64,000 bases of DNA from Trichomonas vaginalis G3 (GCF_026262505.1 NC_067203.1:16256392-16320391); one strand, 5' to 3'. Shown: positions 40,871 through 50,620, counted from the stretch's first letter. Notes: generated by a model from the letters alone, not told the origin. Program-made: numbers and translations.

Positions 40871-41730
40871 CAATACTTTTTCAGCACTTTTCCGTAGTTG
40901 TATATGAAAGACAATTCGAGATAAAAGTCATAGTACAAAGGTATAATATGCTGCACACCGTTTGTTGTGAACCAAACTTGAAAGTCAGAGAAACTGTTAC
41001 TAGGTGGTTCATAGAATTTAGAAGCAAAGTCATAAAAGTCCTTACCAATACAAAGAAAACTGTTGTTGCTTGAACTGAAACTTGCATGACATATGACATT
41101 TTGAGGGTCAAACACGTTTCTATAAACTGTCAAATCTGCTGGTGGAAGTATAAATTTAAATGGACCATCTGGTGGCAATGGTTCGTTCTGGTTTAGTAAC
41201 CGAAGAAATTGTGCCCAAGAACGTTTGTCCACTCCCCAATATAAAAACTCTGTATCTCTTGAAGGGTTAATTTCAATCTTTTGAAATGAAACTGTGGAGT
41301 TCATCTTGTCATATTCTAGTTTTAGATAGTATGTTCCATTTAGTAAAGAGTCGTATTTTTCTTGAAATTCCCAGTAGTATTTGTTTATTTGAGTTTGAAA
41401 GTCATTTAGAGTTTTTTCAAGACTTTCGTCTGAACGAACTGTAAAGATTCTCATTTCGTCAAATTTTTCTATTAGACCATCAGAACCTTTATACTGCCCA
41501 TGAAAATATACTGCAAACATAAAAGCGTTAGTTCTATTTGAAAACAAAACTCTTCTAAATCCTATTGCCTTTGCATCTGAAGGACTTTGAAGCCAACGAA
41601 TTGGATAGTCAAACCTGTAAGATCCAGATGAAATTTCTTCATCTGAAATATTTCTACCAGCATTTGTAAAGATATAGTCTAACGGTTTTGTATCTGCTAC
41701 TTTTGTTCTTTGTTTTTCAACCTGAAGCAT
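40870..41730 (-). CDS. Unknown element protein with a broken paralogue at 48,191
   Basis: 286 residues, intact. Opening MLQVEKQRTKVADTKPLDYI and ending with YEPPSNSFSDFQVWFTTNG...IPLYYDFYLELSFIYNY. The paralogue on the opposite strand (48,191-49,042) has matching N- and C-terminal blocks. Mixed beta-rich composition, no Cys pattern, no TM segment. Function unknown; two copies placed near capsid-type and fibre genes suggest a virion component. The start is supported by TTTTTA 10 bases before the ATG. Confidence 0.65.
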   Translation of the reverse strand: MLQVEKQRTKVADTKPLDYIFTNAGRNISDEEISSGSYRFDYPIRWLQSPSDAKAIGFRRVLFSNRTNAFMFAVYFHGQYKGSDGLIEKFDEMRIFTVRSDESLEKTLNDFQTQINKYYWEFQEKYDSLLNGTYYLKLEYDKMNSTVSFQKIEINPSRDTEFLYWGVDKRSWAQFLRLLNQNEPLPPDGPFKFILPPADLTVYRNVFDPQNVICHASFSSSNNSFLCIGKDFYDFASKFYEPPSNSFSDFQVWFTTNGVQHIIPLYYDFYLELSFIYNYGKVLKKY

Positions 41731-41799
41731 TTAATATATGTAAAAATATACTGTTTTAAAAACGTTTTAAAATGGTATGCCATATAGCTTCTTGAATTG

Positions 41800-42348
41800 T
41801 TAAGAAAGTAGAACGTGTTTTCCATCTGTATCTCTAGTGTTTACATAAGCATAGCCCGCCTTAGTAAAATATACTTGTAATTTTCTATAGTTTACGCCGG
41901 TATAAAAGTAGAAAGAGTCTTGTTCTTCGCTATAGTAGTAAAACTCAAACGTATGCTCGCCATAGTCTGTAATTTCAATTGTTTCATCTTCTAGTTCGTC
42001 GACAAATTCGAATACTATATCTCCAATTTTGCTTTTGTTCTTATTGTTTTCAGAACAAGTGACCCAACGTAAGTTTTCAAGTCTATTGTCGTTTCTTATA
42101 CGGTTTATATGGTCTACAAAAGGTAAATTGTTAGAGTTCGGTATAAAATGAGTTGCAATGACAACATGTTTTAAATAGTTTTTCCCACCCATCTTCATCA
42201 TAGCATATCCGTCATTTCGCTCCCATTCGCTTAAAACTCTTTTTGTCTCTTTGTTTCTGACTTCAAATGACTCACAACAGTGAATTTCATATTTCTCATC
42301 TAACAAACAAGTTTCCCAACGGTCGTCTCCAACAAACTCAGCGTACAT
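41800..42348 (-). CDS. HNH homing-endonuclease-like protein (NUMOD4/HNH_3)
   Basis: 182 residues, intact. The N-terminus has the NUMOD4-like pattern (YEIHCCESFEVRNKETKRVL...Y) and residues about 65-105 are a classic HNH_3 core: VVIATHFIPN...VDHINRIRNDNRLENLRWVT. Free-standing HNH nucleases of this class spread by nicking DNA in phages and giant viruses. It lies directly downstream of the polymerase gene, a common insertion context. The start is supported by TTTTTTTA 11 bases upstream. Confidence 0.8.
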   Translation of the reverse strand: MYAEFVGDDRWETCLLDEKYEIHCCESFEVRNKETKRVLSEWERNDGYAMMKMGGKNYLKHVVIATHFIPNSNNLPFVDHINRIRNDNRLENLRWVTCSENNKNKSKIGDIVFEFVDELEDETIEITDYGEHTFEFYYYSEEQDSFYFYTGVNYRKLQVYFTKAGYAYVNTRDTDGKHVLLS

Positions 42349-42405
42349 TTCAAATAAAATAAAAAAATATTTTTTTTAAAAAATGTTTTTACTTCATGCA
42401 ATGTT

Positions 42406-44548
42406 TTATTTCATGCAATGTTTTATTTCTGTGCCGTCTTCAAGTATTCCCCAATATTTCCTTTTCGATATTACATGAACTTCGGAAAATACCTTATCTA
42501 GCTTAAAACAGCCCATCTTTTCACCGACCATTCCCATTTCAATGAGTTTGTTGTATCCTTCTTCGTTCGTCATGAGTGCGTCAATGTTCTCGTAGTAAAC
42601 CACAACTTTGGATTTGACTTCGGAGAAGAATTTGTTGTAGTTGTCAAGGACTGCTTTTGCGAACTGAGGGTATGACCAATGTTCGACAATAGGTTTTAAT
42701 GTGGTTACTAAGCCATTTTGACCTTCGGTGAACTCGTACTTCAAAACAAAAGGAGAAAACCTTTCAACAAAGTTGTCGACCTTCTCATAGTGTTTACTCT
42801 TCATCTTTTGAGGTTTTTTAATGGAATATCCCCATGTCGAATTCATAAGTAATTTCAGTGTCATTGCAAGTTTGGGGTTTGAAGCTTTCCTAATATCATA
42901 GAGTTGTTGTATGACTTTTCCAACTGTATAGTTCCTTCCCGGGAACTCACCATCTTCGTTTGGAATTCCAGTCGGAATATATTGGACAAACCTCATGTAC
43001 GCAGCGTTAAGGTCGACATAGTATATTTTTTCGTTGAGTCGAACTGTCGCAACCAATGGGTCCAGTTCGTGGAAATTCAAGTGAGTCTCTTATCTTCTGA
43101 GAAACTTCTCGCCTGTTATCTCATAAACATCGTCGAAGCAACCTGTTTCATATAAAACCTTCTGACCTAACTCAGATGCTCTCCAATACAATTACGTCAT
43201 TGGATGTCTCAATGGAAGTTTGTTTATAGCATCTTGAAGTTCTTGCAACCTCATTGGAAGTTCTTCTGGTTCAGGGTTGGTATCCGAACAATCCAACTCC
43301 TTTTGGAACTGTGTACTTCTTTTGTGCTATAACTTTGTCTGGAACAACTTTTGGTCTTGTAACAATGAAAAGTTTGTTTCGTCTTTTGGTACAAAAGTTT
43401 CTGTCAGCTTGTCATCTGGAATTGGTTCCAACAAACCTTTCCGAAAAGAATGTTAACAGCTCTGACAATGTTGCACTTGCCTTTTCCGAACAATGGTTTG
43501 TAAGACTTTCGTTCAACATGAAGTGGTTGTGGACAATACAATCTTCAACCATGGTAAGTCTTTGTCAACAACATAGTCGTCATGTGAAGAACCTTTCTCA
43601 GTCGGAATGTTGACTCGGATATTCACATTTGCCAACGGTGCAACTTTTGCAATTGACCTCTGAGAATGTACCTTGTCTTCACACATGACTCAAGATACTT
43701 CATCTTCTCATCTGTAACAAGACCAGAGTTCCTGAGACATGTAAGAATACAAGGTTCATTGACAATTGTTTCGATTGAATTGTAAATTCCATACCTTGTC
43801 AAGTCAATGTCAGACTTATTTCTGAACGGGAAGTATCCAGCATGTTGTCGGACTGCTTGAGGGTTATGTTGGTACCATTCGAACTTGACACTTGCAATTC
43901 CTTCAATTGTATTCAATATGTCTGAGTCGGAGTCAAACATTTGTTCTCTCTTTGAAGTTTTGAAAGCGTCAAGAAGTTGTGCGGCTGTTTGACATTGCCA
44001 TTGCATAGTATATATGACCGTCTAAATCTGTTACGGTTAGTCTGAGATTGTGTCCTTTCTTATTTCCGTCTTGTATGGCAGCAAGTACACCCATGAAGCC
44101 TTCTTTGTTCTTTCCTTCGTCAAAGTTTACTGTAAAGGTTCGACCAGATGAAAATTTTACTTCTAACTTCACGATACTTTCATATGCATATCTTGTTCTT
44201 TCCATGGGAGCATGTGCGTCTTCACCTTTTCCTTTTTTCCTTCTCAAAGGATGCAATTGTTCGTCATGTTTCCAGTAGAATCTGGCAAAGCCGTCGTGTC
44301 CTTCAACTTGAGGCTCAGTAACATCAAAGGCATATCCATAAGACGTTCTTCTTCTAACCTCTCTAGTCTGTTTTGGATAATTGGCGCGTGCTGTTTCCAA
44401 GTCCATTCATAGCGAAGACCAGACAGTTTGTCATAGACTTTTATGGGTCTTCCCTTCCTATATTAAACTTCTTTGAAACTCTCCAACCATATCTTTCTAA
44501 CTCTGCTTTTATTCTAGCAGACTTTTCTATCCATTCTATATGGGGCAT
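42406..44548 (-). pseudogene. Protein-primed family B DNA polymerase, multiply frameshifted
   Basis: The ATG at 44,548 is preceded by TTTTTTTA and 10 bases. Coding segments in changing frames total about 714 codons. The best-preserved segment (42,406-43,080) has motif A as YYVDLNAAYM, motif B as LKLLMNSTWGYSI and a motif C position reading YYENIDALMT instead of the usual YxDTDS. Upstream segments include 43,623-44,006 and 43,969-44,406. At least five frame changes occur. The length is short for Polinton polymerases (often over 1000), so N-terminal parts may be missing. Non-functional as it stands. Confidence 0.8.
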
Positions 44549-44584
44549 TTTTATAAAATAAAAAAATACTGTTTTTCCTTTACT

Positions 44585-45162
44585 TTACATAACCGCCTGC
44601 TGCATAAGTCTTTGACGCCAACCCATACCAGCTAATGAAGGTTGACTTGGTTTAGTTTGGAAACTAACCTTTGGTTTTGGTTTATCTTCAGTTTTTGGCT
44701 CACCTTCTTCTATCTGTTTTTCGTCACTTTTTGGTTCATCTGTACTTACTTCACTTGCAGGTATGGTTGTGTCGTTAGTATCTTCATAAATATCATATGC
44801 CATCTGTTTTTGTTTTCCTTTCAACTTTTTGTGTTTGTTGTAAAGTTTAGAATATTTCGACTCTAAGTCAATGAGATGTTCTATAATGAACTGTTGGTCA
44901 GTGAAGTAAACTTTTCCATCTGTTGTCTCGAAAGCTCCTTCAGACTTCAATATTTTATTTGTGAGAGTCTGTTTCTTTTTTGAGATACTTGCCGTTCCAT
45001 TTTATGAAAAGTGACTTTGTAGTTAGGGTTTGTATTTCCAGACCTGACACCTTCTATTATTGAATTTTTCTCTTCATCTGTAAGTTCTTTGACAGGTTTT
45101 GACAATGGTTCTGAACTTTTTGTTTGTGGTGTCAAATCTACTGTTTCAACTTCTTCGGTCAT
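44585..45162 (-). pseudogene. Small unknown element gene with one A-run frameshift
   Basis: The ATG at 45,162 follows TTTTTTA by 10 bases. The first part (MTEEVETVDLTPQTKSSEPL...) shifts frame at a run of six A near 44,990, then continues KSEGAFETTDGKVYFTDQQF to 44,585. One extra A would restore the frame, giving about 191 codons. Helical centre and acidic linker; ends GMGWRQRLMQQAVM. No family recognised. Confidence 0.6.
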
Positions 45163-45181
45163 TTCATCTCAGTAAAAAATT

Positions 45182-45336
45182 TTAGTTTGGTTTGTTTTCA
45201 ACTGGTTGTTTAGGTTTTTTAAGTCGGTCTAAAACTTCCTGAGGTATAGGAAGAACTTGACAAACACGTGGTGTGTAACTGCTGGAAGCCGACAAATCCA
45301 TCTTGAGCCCATTTGTCTCAATGCTGTATTGTTCAT
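45182..45336 (-). pseudogene. Tiny element gene, frameshifted at its start
   Basis: The ATG at 45,336 has exactly the same upstream sequence (TTTTTTACTGAGATGAA) as the next gene, which supports it. The ATG frame gives a non-matching peptide, while an adjacent frame reads MDLSASSSYTPRVCQVLPIP from 45,301 to the TAA at 45,182. About 51 codons if joined. Unknown product. Confidence 0.4.
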
Positions 45337-45355
45337 TTCATCTCAGTAAAAAATT

Positions 45356-45756
45356 TTACATTCCCCACGTTTGAGGCGGTTGAGGTTGGTTGTTGTTTAC
45401 CCACTGTTGTGCATGGTTATATCCTCTGTTAAAGAATCTTTCACCTTGGTCCATATAGTGCCTGCTTGGTTATAGTAGTCATTTGCTTTGTTATAGTAGT
45501 TTCCTGCTTGTCTTCCTACATTGTCCATCCATCCTTGAACTTTTCCTCTTGTTTCAGGATTTGGAATAAGATTTGCTGCATCTCGTGCTACATCCCAACC
45601 TTTCTGTACAGTTTGTATAATAGGTTGTGCTTTCTCTTTCAGTATACCTAATGTACTCAAAATCTTCCTTCCAATTCCAAATGCACCTCTGGCTATTGTT
45701 CCCACTGCCGGCAAAAATCTAGATGCGACTCCTGCTAATGCGCCAAATAAACCCAT
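45356..45756 (-). pseudogene. Glycine-rich amphipathic protein (adenovirus pVI-like candidate), late frameshift
   Basis: ATG at 45,756 with TTTTTA 11 bases upstream. MGLFGALAGVASRFLPAVG then GTIARGAFGIGRKIL: a small, hydrophobic and basic amphipathic N-terminus, followed by a helical region to about residue 110. The frame shifts near 45,430: one frame ends at 45,397, another continues to a Pro/Gln-rich tail ending QTWGM at 45,356. It resembles, in character only, membrane-active minor capsid proteins such as adenovirus protein VI. A second, shorter protein of this type is at 49,039. Confidence 0.55.
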
Positions 45757-45772
45757 TTCTTATGGGTTAAAA

Positions 45773-46730
45773 ATGACGAATTCAAACAAGGACCCCTATG
45801 TTTCTAAAGCGACAAAGAAAGCACTCATGGTAAAAATCTTTAGTTCAACACCAAATGCTTGGTTTATGGATATCTTGGAAAACATTCCGAGGTATAGAGA
45901 AGATGGACCACCATACTGGCTAATATTTGTTGGTCAAAACACAAGATACTGTGAAGCCATACCATTACAGTCCAAAAATATTTTAGATGTGAAAACTGCT
46001 TTGACAATATTCGTTGACAAATACCATCCAACAAAACTGACATCTGACTATGAAAGTTCTTTCAAATCAGACGATATTAAAAACTATCTGCGTTCAAAAA
46101 ATGTAAACCAATATTTCATTGTCGACAAAACCATTCTGCTCTTGGTGTCATTGACAGTTGTATAAAAATCTTAAGAGACTTAAACCAACCACAGGTGGGT
46201 GAGCGTAGATGAAATGTCATATGACGACAAATATAGACACTTCTCCATGGCAAAGATGAGACAAGTTTTAAATATTTACAATAGCCGTAAACAAAAAGGT
46301 TTGGGAAACCACTCCCCGAAGAAATGAAAACAACCCCGACTTAGAGAAAGACTATATATTTAACAATTTAGTCAAAAGAGATAGACAAGAAAGAATGCCG
46401 GGCTTCAAACTTCAGAAAGGTGACAAAGTAAAAATAGAAATACCTAACGCGACCCATATGAAAATACTATTGACTATGAACAACAACAAGAACCCGACAG
46501 GTACTCACATTCGTGTTCGTAAAAATAGAAGAAAGTATACAAGAGAATATTATGAAGTTTTAGGCAAACATGGCAAAATGTACAGACTGCAAGCAGAAGA
46601 TAAAACTACTATTGTCAGACCTCGTTTCAAACTTGTCAAAGTTCAAGGTGGTATACTTTCAAAGACAGTTCCTAACAAATATAAGACAACTCCTGACGAA
46701 TATGCTAAAGAAGTTGAAAATGACGACTAA
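45773..46730 (+). pseudogene. Retroviral-like (DDE) integrase, frameshifted
   Basis: Starts 16 bases from the divergent 45,756 gene. The first segment (130 codons) has catalytic Asp33 in WFMDILEN and Asp92 in KLTSDYESSF. The frame then shifts near 46,140, where the third acidic position is expected (LGVIDSCIKILRDL). Further breaks follow, then an intact C-terminal SH3-like or chromo-like segment from 46,395 (GDKVKIEIP...YYEVLGKHGKMYRL...VRPRFKLVKV) to the TAA at 46,728. Polinton integrases insert the element by the 6-bp staggered cut seen at the ends. Confidence 0.78.
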
Positions 46731-48172
46731 GCATTTCTATACCATGCGTAAACTGTCATGTAAGGTGGCATGTAGTCTTTACTTTGTCCCGTTGTTTTGG
46801 CGTATACCTGAAACGCGATGTGTATGGTCTCCTTCTCTCCAAGTGTCATCCCAGGAACCATTTATAGCAAACTGAACGTCGTCTTTAACATCATATCCTT
46901 TACCTTTTGTCATTGTTGACCAACCCCAATATTTATGCCTATGCAAACCTGCTTCAGATGTACTTAAATTTATGTAGTGACTGTGTGCAGGTAAATTTGC
47001 ACCTGAAATCGTTTTACTTCCACCTGTTTCCTTTGAAGAGTTTGCACAATACAAAAACCTGTCGACTATTTGAGTCCAAGTTCCAAAACCAAGTACTACT
47101 TCTGGTCTGGTAGAGTTCATTGACGTATAAATAGAACCTATAGGATATAGTGTTTGAAGTATTTCAATCTTTAATGTTTGAAGCTCTGTTTTGTCAGCTT
47201 TTTTATCATATAAATCTTGAGCAGTGAATTTAACTTTTTTTCAATCCTCCATGACATAGACATTTCTACATCTAATGTCTTTATCCGATGTTAAACCTTC
47301 TGGAAAGTTAGGAGGTTTAAAATATAATCCACCCCCACCAGTTTTCTCAATCGTTCCTAAAATACTTTCTATACAACAGTTGAGAAGAAGTTATGTGTAT
47401 GTCCAACGTCACTTTTCCTGTTTAAGGTTTCTTGTAAGTTTGTAATATTTGCAATGGTATGTGTATGTCCAACGTCACTTTTCCTGTTTAAGGTTTCTTG
47501 TAAGTTTGTAATATTTGCAATGGTATGTGTATGTCCAACGTCACTTTTCCTGTTTAAGGTTTCTTGTAAGTTTGTAATATTTGCAATGGTATGTGTATGT
47601 CCAACGTCACTTTTCCTGTTTAAGGTTTCTTGTAAGTTTGTAATATTTGCAATGGTATGTGTATGTCCAACGTCACTTTTCCTGTTTAAGGTTTCTTGTA
47701 AGTTTGTAATATTTGCAATGGTATGCGTATGAGTCTTTTTAGAATATTCGTTTTCAGCTCTTGTCACTTCACTTGACATTTTATTGTCAACATATGTTTT
47801 GTCTGCTAGTTCAGGATGAGTATGTTCTTTTGTTGCATATGTTTGCATCTGCTCTGTCATGTTCTTCTTGAACTTTTTCAATGACATACTCTTTGTCAGC
47901 TTTGTTGTCAAATCTGCTTTCAAAAGAAGTTCATCTATAGGTTTCTCGTTTAAAGTTCCTTTTGTTGGATTTATACAGACAGTATGGTTCCTATTGTCTT
48001 GAAATAGAAACTCATCTGTCATTGGGTTCATTGTCAGTTTTAAGTTTCCTTCTTTCAATGACTCAGATATCTTAGAATAGTTTGAAAAGTTTGTTGTGTT
48101 CTTATTTAGAGCTTGTATAATGAGTTGTCGGTTGTGTTGTATTTCTCTCATAGACGCTGTTTCATTTGACAT
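46727..48172 (-). pseudogene. Phage tail-fibre-like protein with 22-residue repeats, frameshifted
   Basis: The ATG at 48,172 follows TTTTTTA by 12 bases. The first 267 codons include five near-perfect copies of a 22-residue unit with the pattern HTHTIANITNLQETLNRKSD. After frame breaks near 47,370 and 47,240 the gene continues LQTLYPIGSIYTSMNSTRPE...GTWTQIVDRFLYCA...GANLPAHSHYI, a hallmark of caudovirus tail-fibre and collar domains, and ends MPPYMTVYAWYRNA. Phage fibres trimerise and bind receptors; here a host-attachment fibre is a natural inference. The last stop overlaps the integrase stop. Confidence 0.8.
47392..47726 (-). repeat. Five 66-bp near-identical tandem repeats in the fibre gene
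   Basis: The unit containing GTGTATGTCCAACGTCACTT recurs every 66 bases five times, nearly without differences, coding for the HTH-containing 22-residue repeat. Near identity suggests recent expansion. Confidence 0.92.
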
Positions 48173-48190
48173 TTTTATTCTAGATAAAAA

Positions 48191-49042
48191 ATGCTTTCAA
48201 TAGAAAAAGAAAATTCAAGAGTTGCTACAACTAAACCATTAGATGAACTTTTACTAATGTCGGTCAAAAGTTTGAGACAGAGACCGTAAAGCATGAAGGC
48301 TATCGTTTTGACTACCCATTGAGATGGTTAAGAGACCCATCTGTCACAAAAGCTGTTGGCTTCGTAGAATGAAGTTCATTTCAGAAGCCATACATGGTTT
48401 CCCATTTACGGTCGGTTTTGAAGTTCGATACTATAACAAAGAAAACGTGCGTATGAGAAATTTGTACAGGGAAAACTTTTACAAGTTAGTTTGCTTGTAA
48501 ACTTAGAAACAACTCTTCAAGCTTTTCAAGAAAAATAAACAATATCTATCTCGAATATGCAAAACAGTACAACATTGACGAAGGAGAGTACCATCTCGAT
48601 ATTTTATATGACAGGAAAAATGCAACTGTTAAAATCAATAGAATAGAAGACCTTGGAGAAGACGTTTATATTTCTACAAAATATAACAACTTGGCATGGT
48701 ATAGATTTTTGAGGATGTTAAATCAGCCTGCAGAATATCCAGTACACCCGAACTTTTATGAAGTCGAAAACCCTAATGGAACATATGAAAATGTTTTCGA
48801 CCAAGATGCTATTATAGTTCATGCATTCATTTTCTGGTGCACAAAACTCTTTTTTATGCTTGGCAAATGACTTTTACGAAAAACCTACAAAGCTATATGA
48901 ACCGCCGAGTGGAAGTATTTCAGACTTTCAAGTATGGTTTACTACAGATGGAAGAAAGAGAATAATTCCATTATACCACGCGTTTTACTTAGAACTTAGT
49001 TTCATATACAACTACTATCGAACGGTAAAAATGATTTTTTAA
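48191..49042 (+). pseudogene. Broken paralogue of the 40,870 gene
   Basis: ATG at 48,191, 19 bases from the divergent fibre gene start. MLSIEKENSRVATTKPLDEL matches the opening of the 40,870-41,730 protein, and the final segment (48,821-49,042: YEPPSGSISDFQVWFTTDG...IPLYHAFYLELSFIYNYY) matches its end. Between them at least three frame changes occur. Sequence divergence is well beyond recent duplication. Confidence 0.75.
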
Positions 49043-49281
49043 TACTGTTGAGGTGTTGGATTTGGTTGCCAACTAGACTGTGGTGCAGGTTCAGGCTGTT
49101 GTATAACAGGAGCTTGTTCTTCTGGTTCAGGGTCTTTAGGTATAATACCAACGAACTGACCTACTCTTTTACCAATATTTTTGACTCCGTTCCAAATTCC
49201 TCTTCCTACGGTTTTTATTCCATTCCATATACCTCTTCCAACATTTCGAAAGAAGTTTCCAATACTACTGAAGAAACCCAT
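49039..49281 (-). CDS. Small glycine-rich amphipathic protein with Pro/Gln tail
   Basis: 80 residues, intact. MGFFSSIGNFFRNVGRGIWNG then a second copy of VGRGIWNG/K and a Pro/Glu/Gln tail. Gly2 with Ser6 fits the N-myristoylation pattern. The hydrophobic, basic repeats would form an amphipathic helix, like membrane-lytic minor capsid proteins. The start is supported by TTTTTA 11 bases upstream. Its stop overlaps the stop of the converging 48,191 gene by four bases. Confidence 0.55.
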   Translation of the reverse strand: MGFFSSIGNFFRNVGRGIWNGIKTVGRGIWNGVKNIGKRVGQFVGIIPKDPEPEEQAPVIQQPEPAPQSSWQPNPTPQQY

Positions 49282-49299
49282 TTTACTATATGTAAAAAT

Positions 49300-49662
49300 C
49301 TAATGTCCGCCTAGTCTCTTGCGTTTCCTGTTGAGTTCCATAGCATTCTTTAACTGGAGCTCATACATTCTATTTCTCCTCTGGTAGAAAACATATTCTG
49401 GGTCAACTCCTGTGTTCGCGTCATCTGCATAGAGTTGTTTATATCCCACTTCAGGGTTTGTATAAAACTCTTTCCATCTCATATTTGCATACCATGGTGG
49501 CAAACCTAACGCAGCGTCATTTGACATGGCAGTTTGCATTTGTACATCTGTTGGCACTTGACCATAGTTTGCCATTGCAGTTTGTATTCTAACTTCATTT
49601 GGAATATTCTCTGGGTTTGGTTGTCCGGGTTGCTGTGCATTTGCTAAGTTCTGTGCGTCCAT
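49300..49662 (-). CDS. Small unknown element protein, Gln/Asn-rich
   Basis: 120 residues, intact; TTTTTA lies 11 bases before the ATG. Contains an internal near-repeat (VRIQTAMANYGQVPTDVQMQ) and a basic end (RKRKRLGGH). Family not recognised. Clustered with small virion-like genes. Confidence 0.5.
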   Translation of the reverse strand: MDAQNLANAQQPGQPNPENIPNEVRIQTAMANYGQVPTDVQMQTAMSNDAALGLPPWYANMRWKEFYTNPEVGYKQLYADDANTGVDPEYVFYQRRNRMYELQLKNAMELNRKRKRLGGH

Positions 49663-49685
49663 TTAATATTAGATAAAAATATCTC

Positions 49686-49817
49686 TTACGAGTACATATG
49701 CTGAACATTTGCTGGCATTGGTTCATCTTCATATTCTCTATATCTTTCTGCCACGTCAAATAAGTAAATGACACAATGGAAAAAACCTAAAACAAGTAGT
49801 CCTATTTCAAACCACAT
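49686..49817 (-). CDS. Tiny single-span membrane protein
   Basis: 43 residues: MWFEIGLLVLGFFHCVIYLF is one membrane segment, followed by a charged tail ending HMYS. The ATG follows ATTTTA by 11 bases, as for other element genes. It overlaps the end of the methyltransferase gene by 16 bases. Confidence 0.5.
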   Translation of the reverse strand: MWFEIGLLVLGFFHCVIYLFDVAERYREYEDEPMPANVQHMYS

Positions 49818-50620
49818 TTACTTACCAATAAAATTTCTTTGTTGTGACACTTTTTCCGGTTTATAGGACCTCTCTCATATTCTATCCTATCATATCTATA
49901 CTCATAGTCATGTACGTCCTCTAACCATCTCATAACGGTTTCCAAACCACTTTTATCGGATGTAAAGTAAAAGCATGGATGGTTATGTAAAACGTCTAAA
50001 GTTTCTAAAGAGTCTCTCAAAGTCCAGTCTACTTGGTATTGAAAATCGTATGTGTTATAGAACGGTGGGTCTACTATAAAGAAAACATTTTCCTTGTCTT
50101 TATATTTTTCATACAACTCTGTCCAACGACATCTCACAAACTCTATACCCTCAGTATATTTTTCTATGTTCTCTTTGAAAACCTTTGTATAGTTAAGATA
50201 TAAAACGTTTGACATAAGTGTTTCAATGTCATGAACTCTTATAGAACCACTATATAAAAGTCTAGAAGATATACTATCCCAGTCAATATATTCTGCTTTT
50301 TTCAAAACCTCTCTTACAATATTTTTCTTATCTAATGGTATACTTTCCATCTTACCTATAGGTATCTTTTCTTTCAACTCACTCAATATTTTGTTTGTGT
50401 CTGGTATATGTTTGAGACGGTTCATATAGTTGTCGAAGTCATTGCATATAATCTTTGAGTCTGGGAATATTGTATGGCACAAATGGGATATATAGAAACT
50501 TCCACCGAACAAATCTACAAATGTTAGACCATTCGGTAGTTTCTTAAGTTCTCTCAATAGAATATCTTTACATCTACTCTTATTTCCAAAGAAGGGTAAC
50601 GGTGGTTTTGTAAAATTCAT
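49802..50620 (-). CDS. D12-class DNA N6-adenine methyltransferase
   Basis: 272 residues, intact, from ATG 50,620 (TTTTTA 14 bases upstream). FFGNKS (10-15) is the FxGxK SAM-binding motif, followed by FVDLFGGSFYI; DPPF (184-187) is the catalytic DPPY-type motif. Phage Dam-like enzymes of this type methylate adenine in short DNA sites. An in-phase open frame continues upstream into the right TIR to 50,743 (MSGQVRVYRRYRKV...), but the promoter box and homology start favour 50,620. T. vaginalis DNA is known to contain N6-methyladenine; an element-borne enzyme could contribute. A remnant of this gene sits beside the left TIR. Confidence 0.85.
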   Translation of the reverse strand: MNFTKPPLPFFGNKSRCKDILLRELKKLPNGLTFVDLFGGSFYISHLCHTIFPDSKIICNDFDNYMNRLKHIPDTNKILSELKEKIPIGKMESIPLDKKNIVREVLKKAEYIDWDSISSRLLYSGSIRVHDIETLMSNVLYLNYTKVFKENIEKYTEGIEFVRCRWTELYEKYKDKENVFFIVDPPFYNTYDFQYQVDWTLRDSLETLDVLHNHPCFYFTSDKSGLETVMRWLEDVHDYEYRYDRIEYERGPINRKKCHNKEILLVSKCGLK

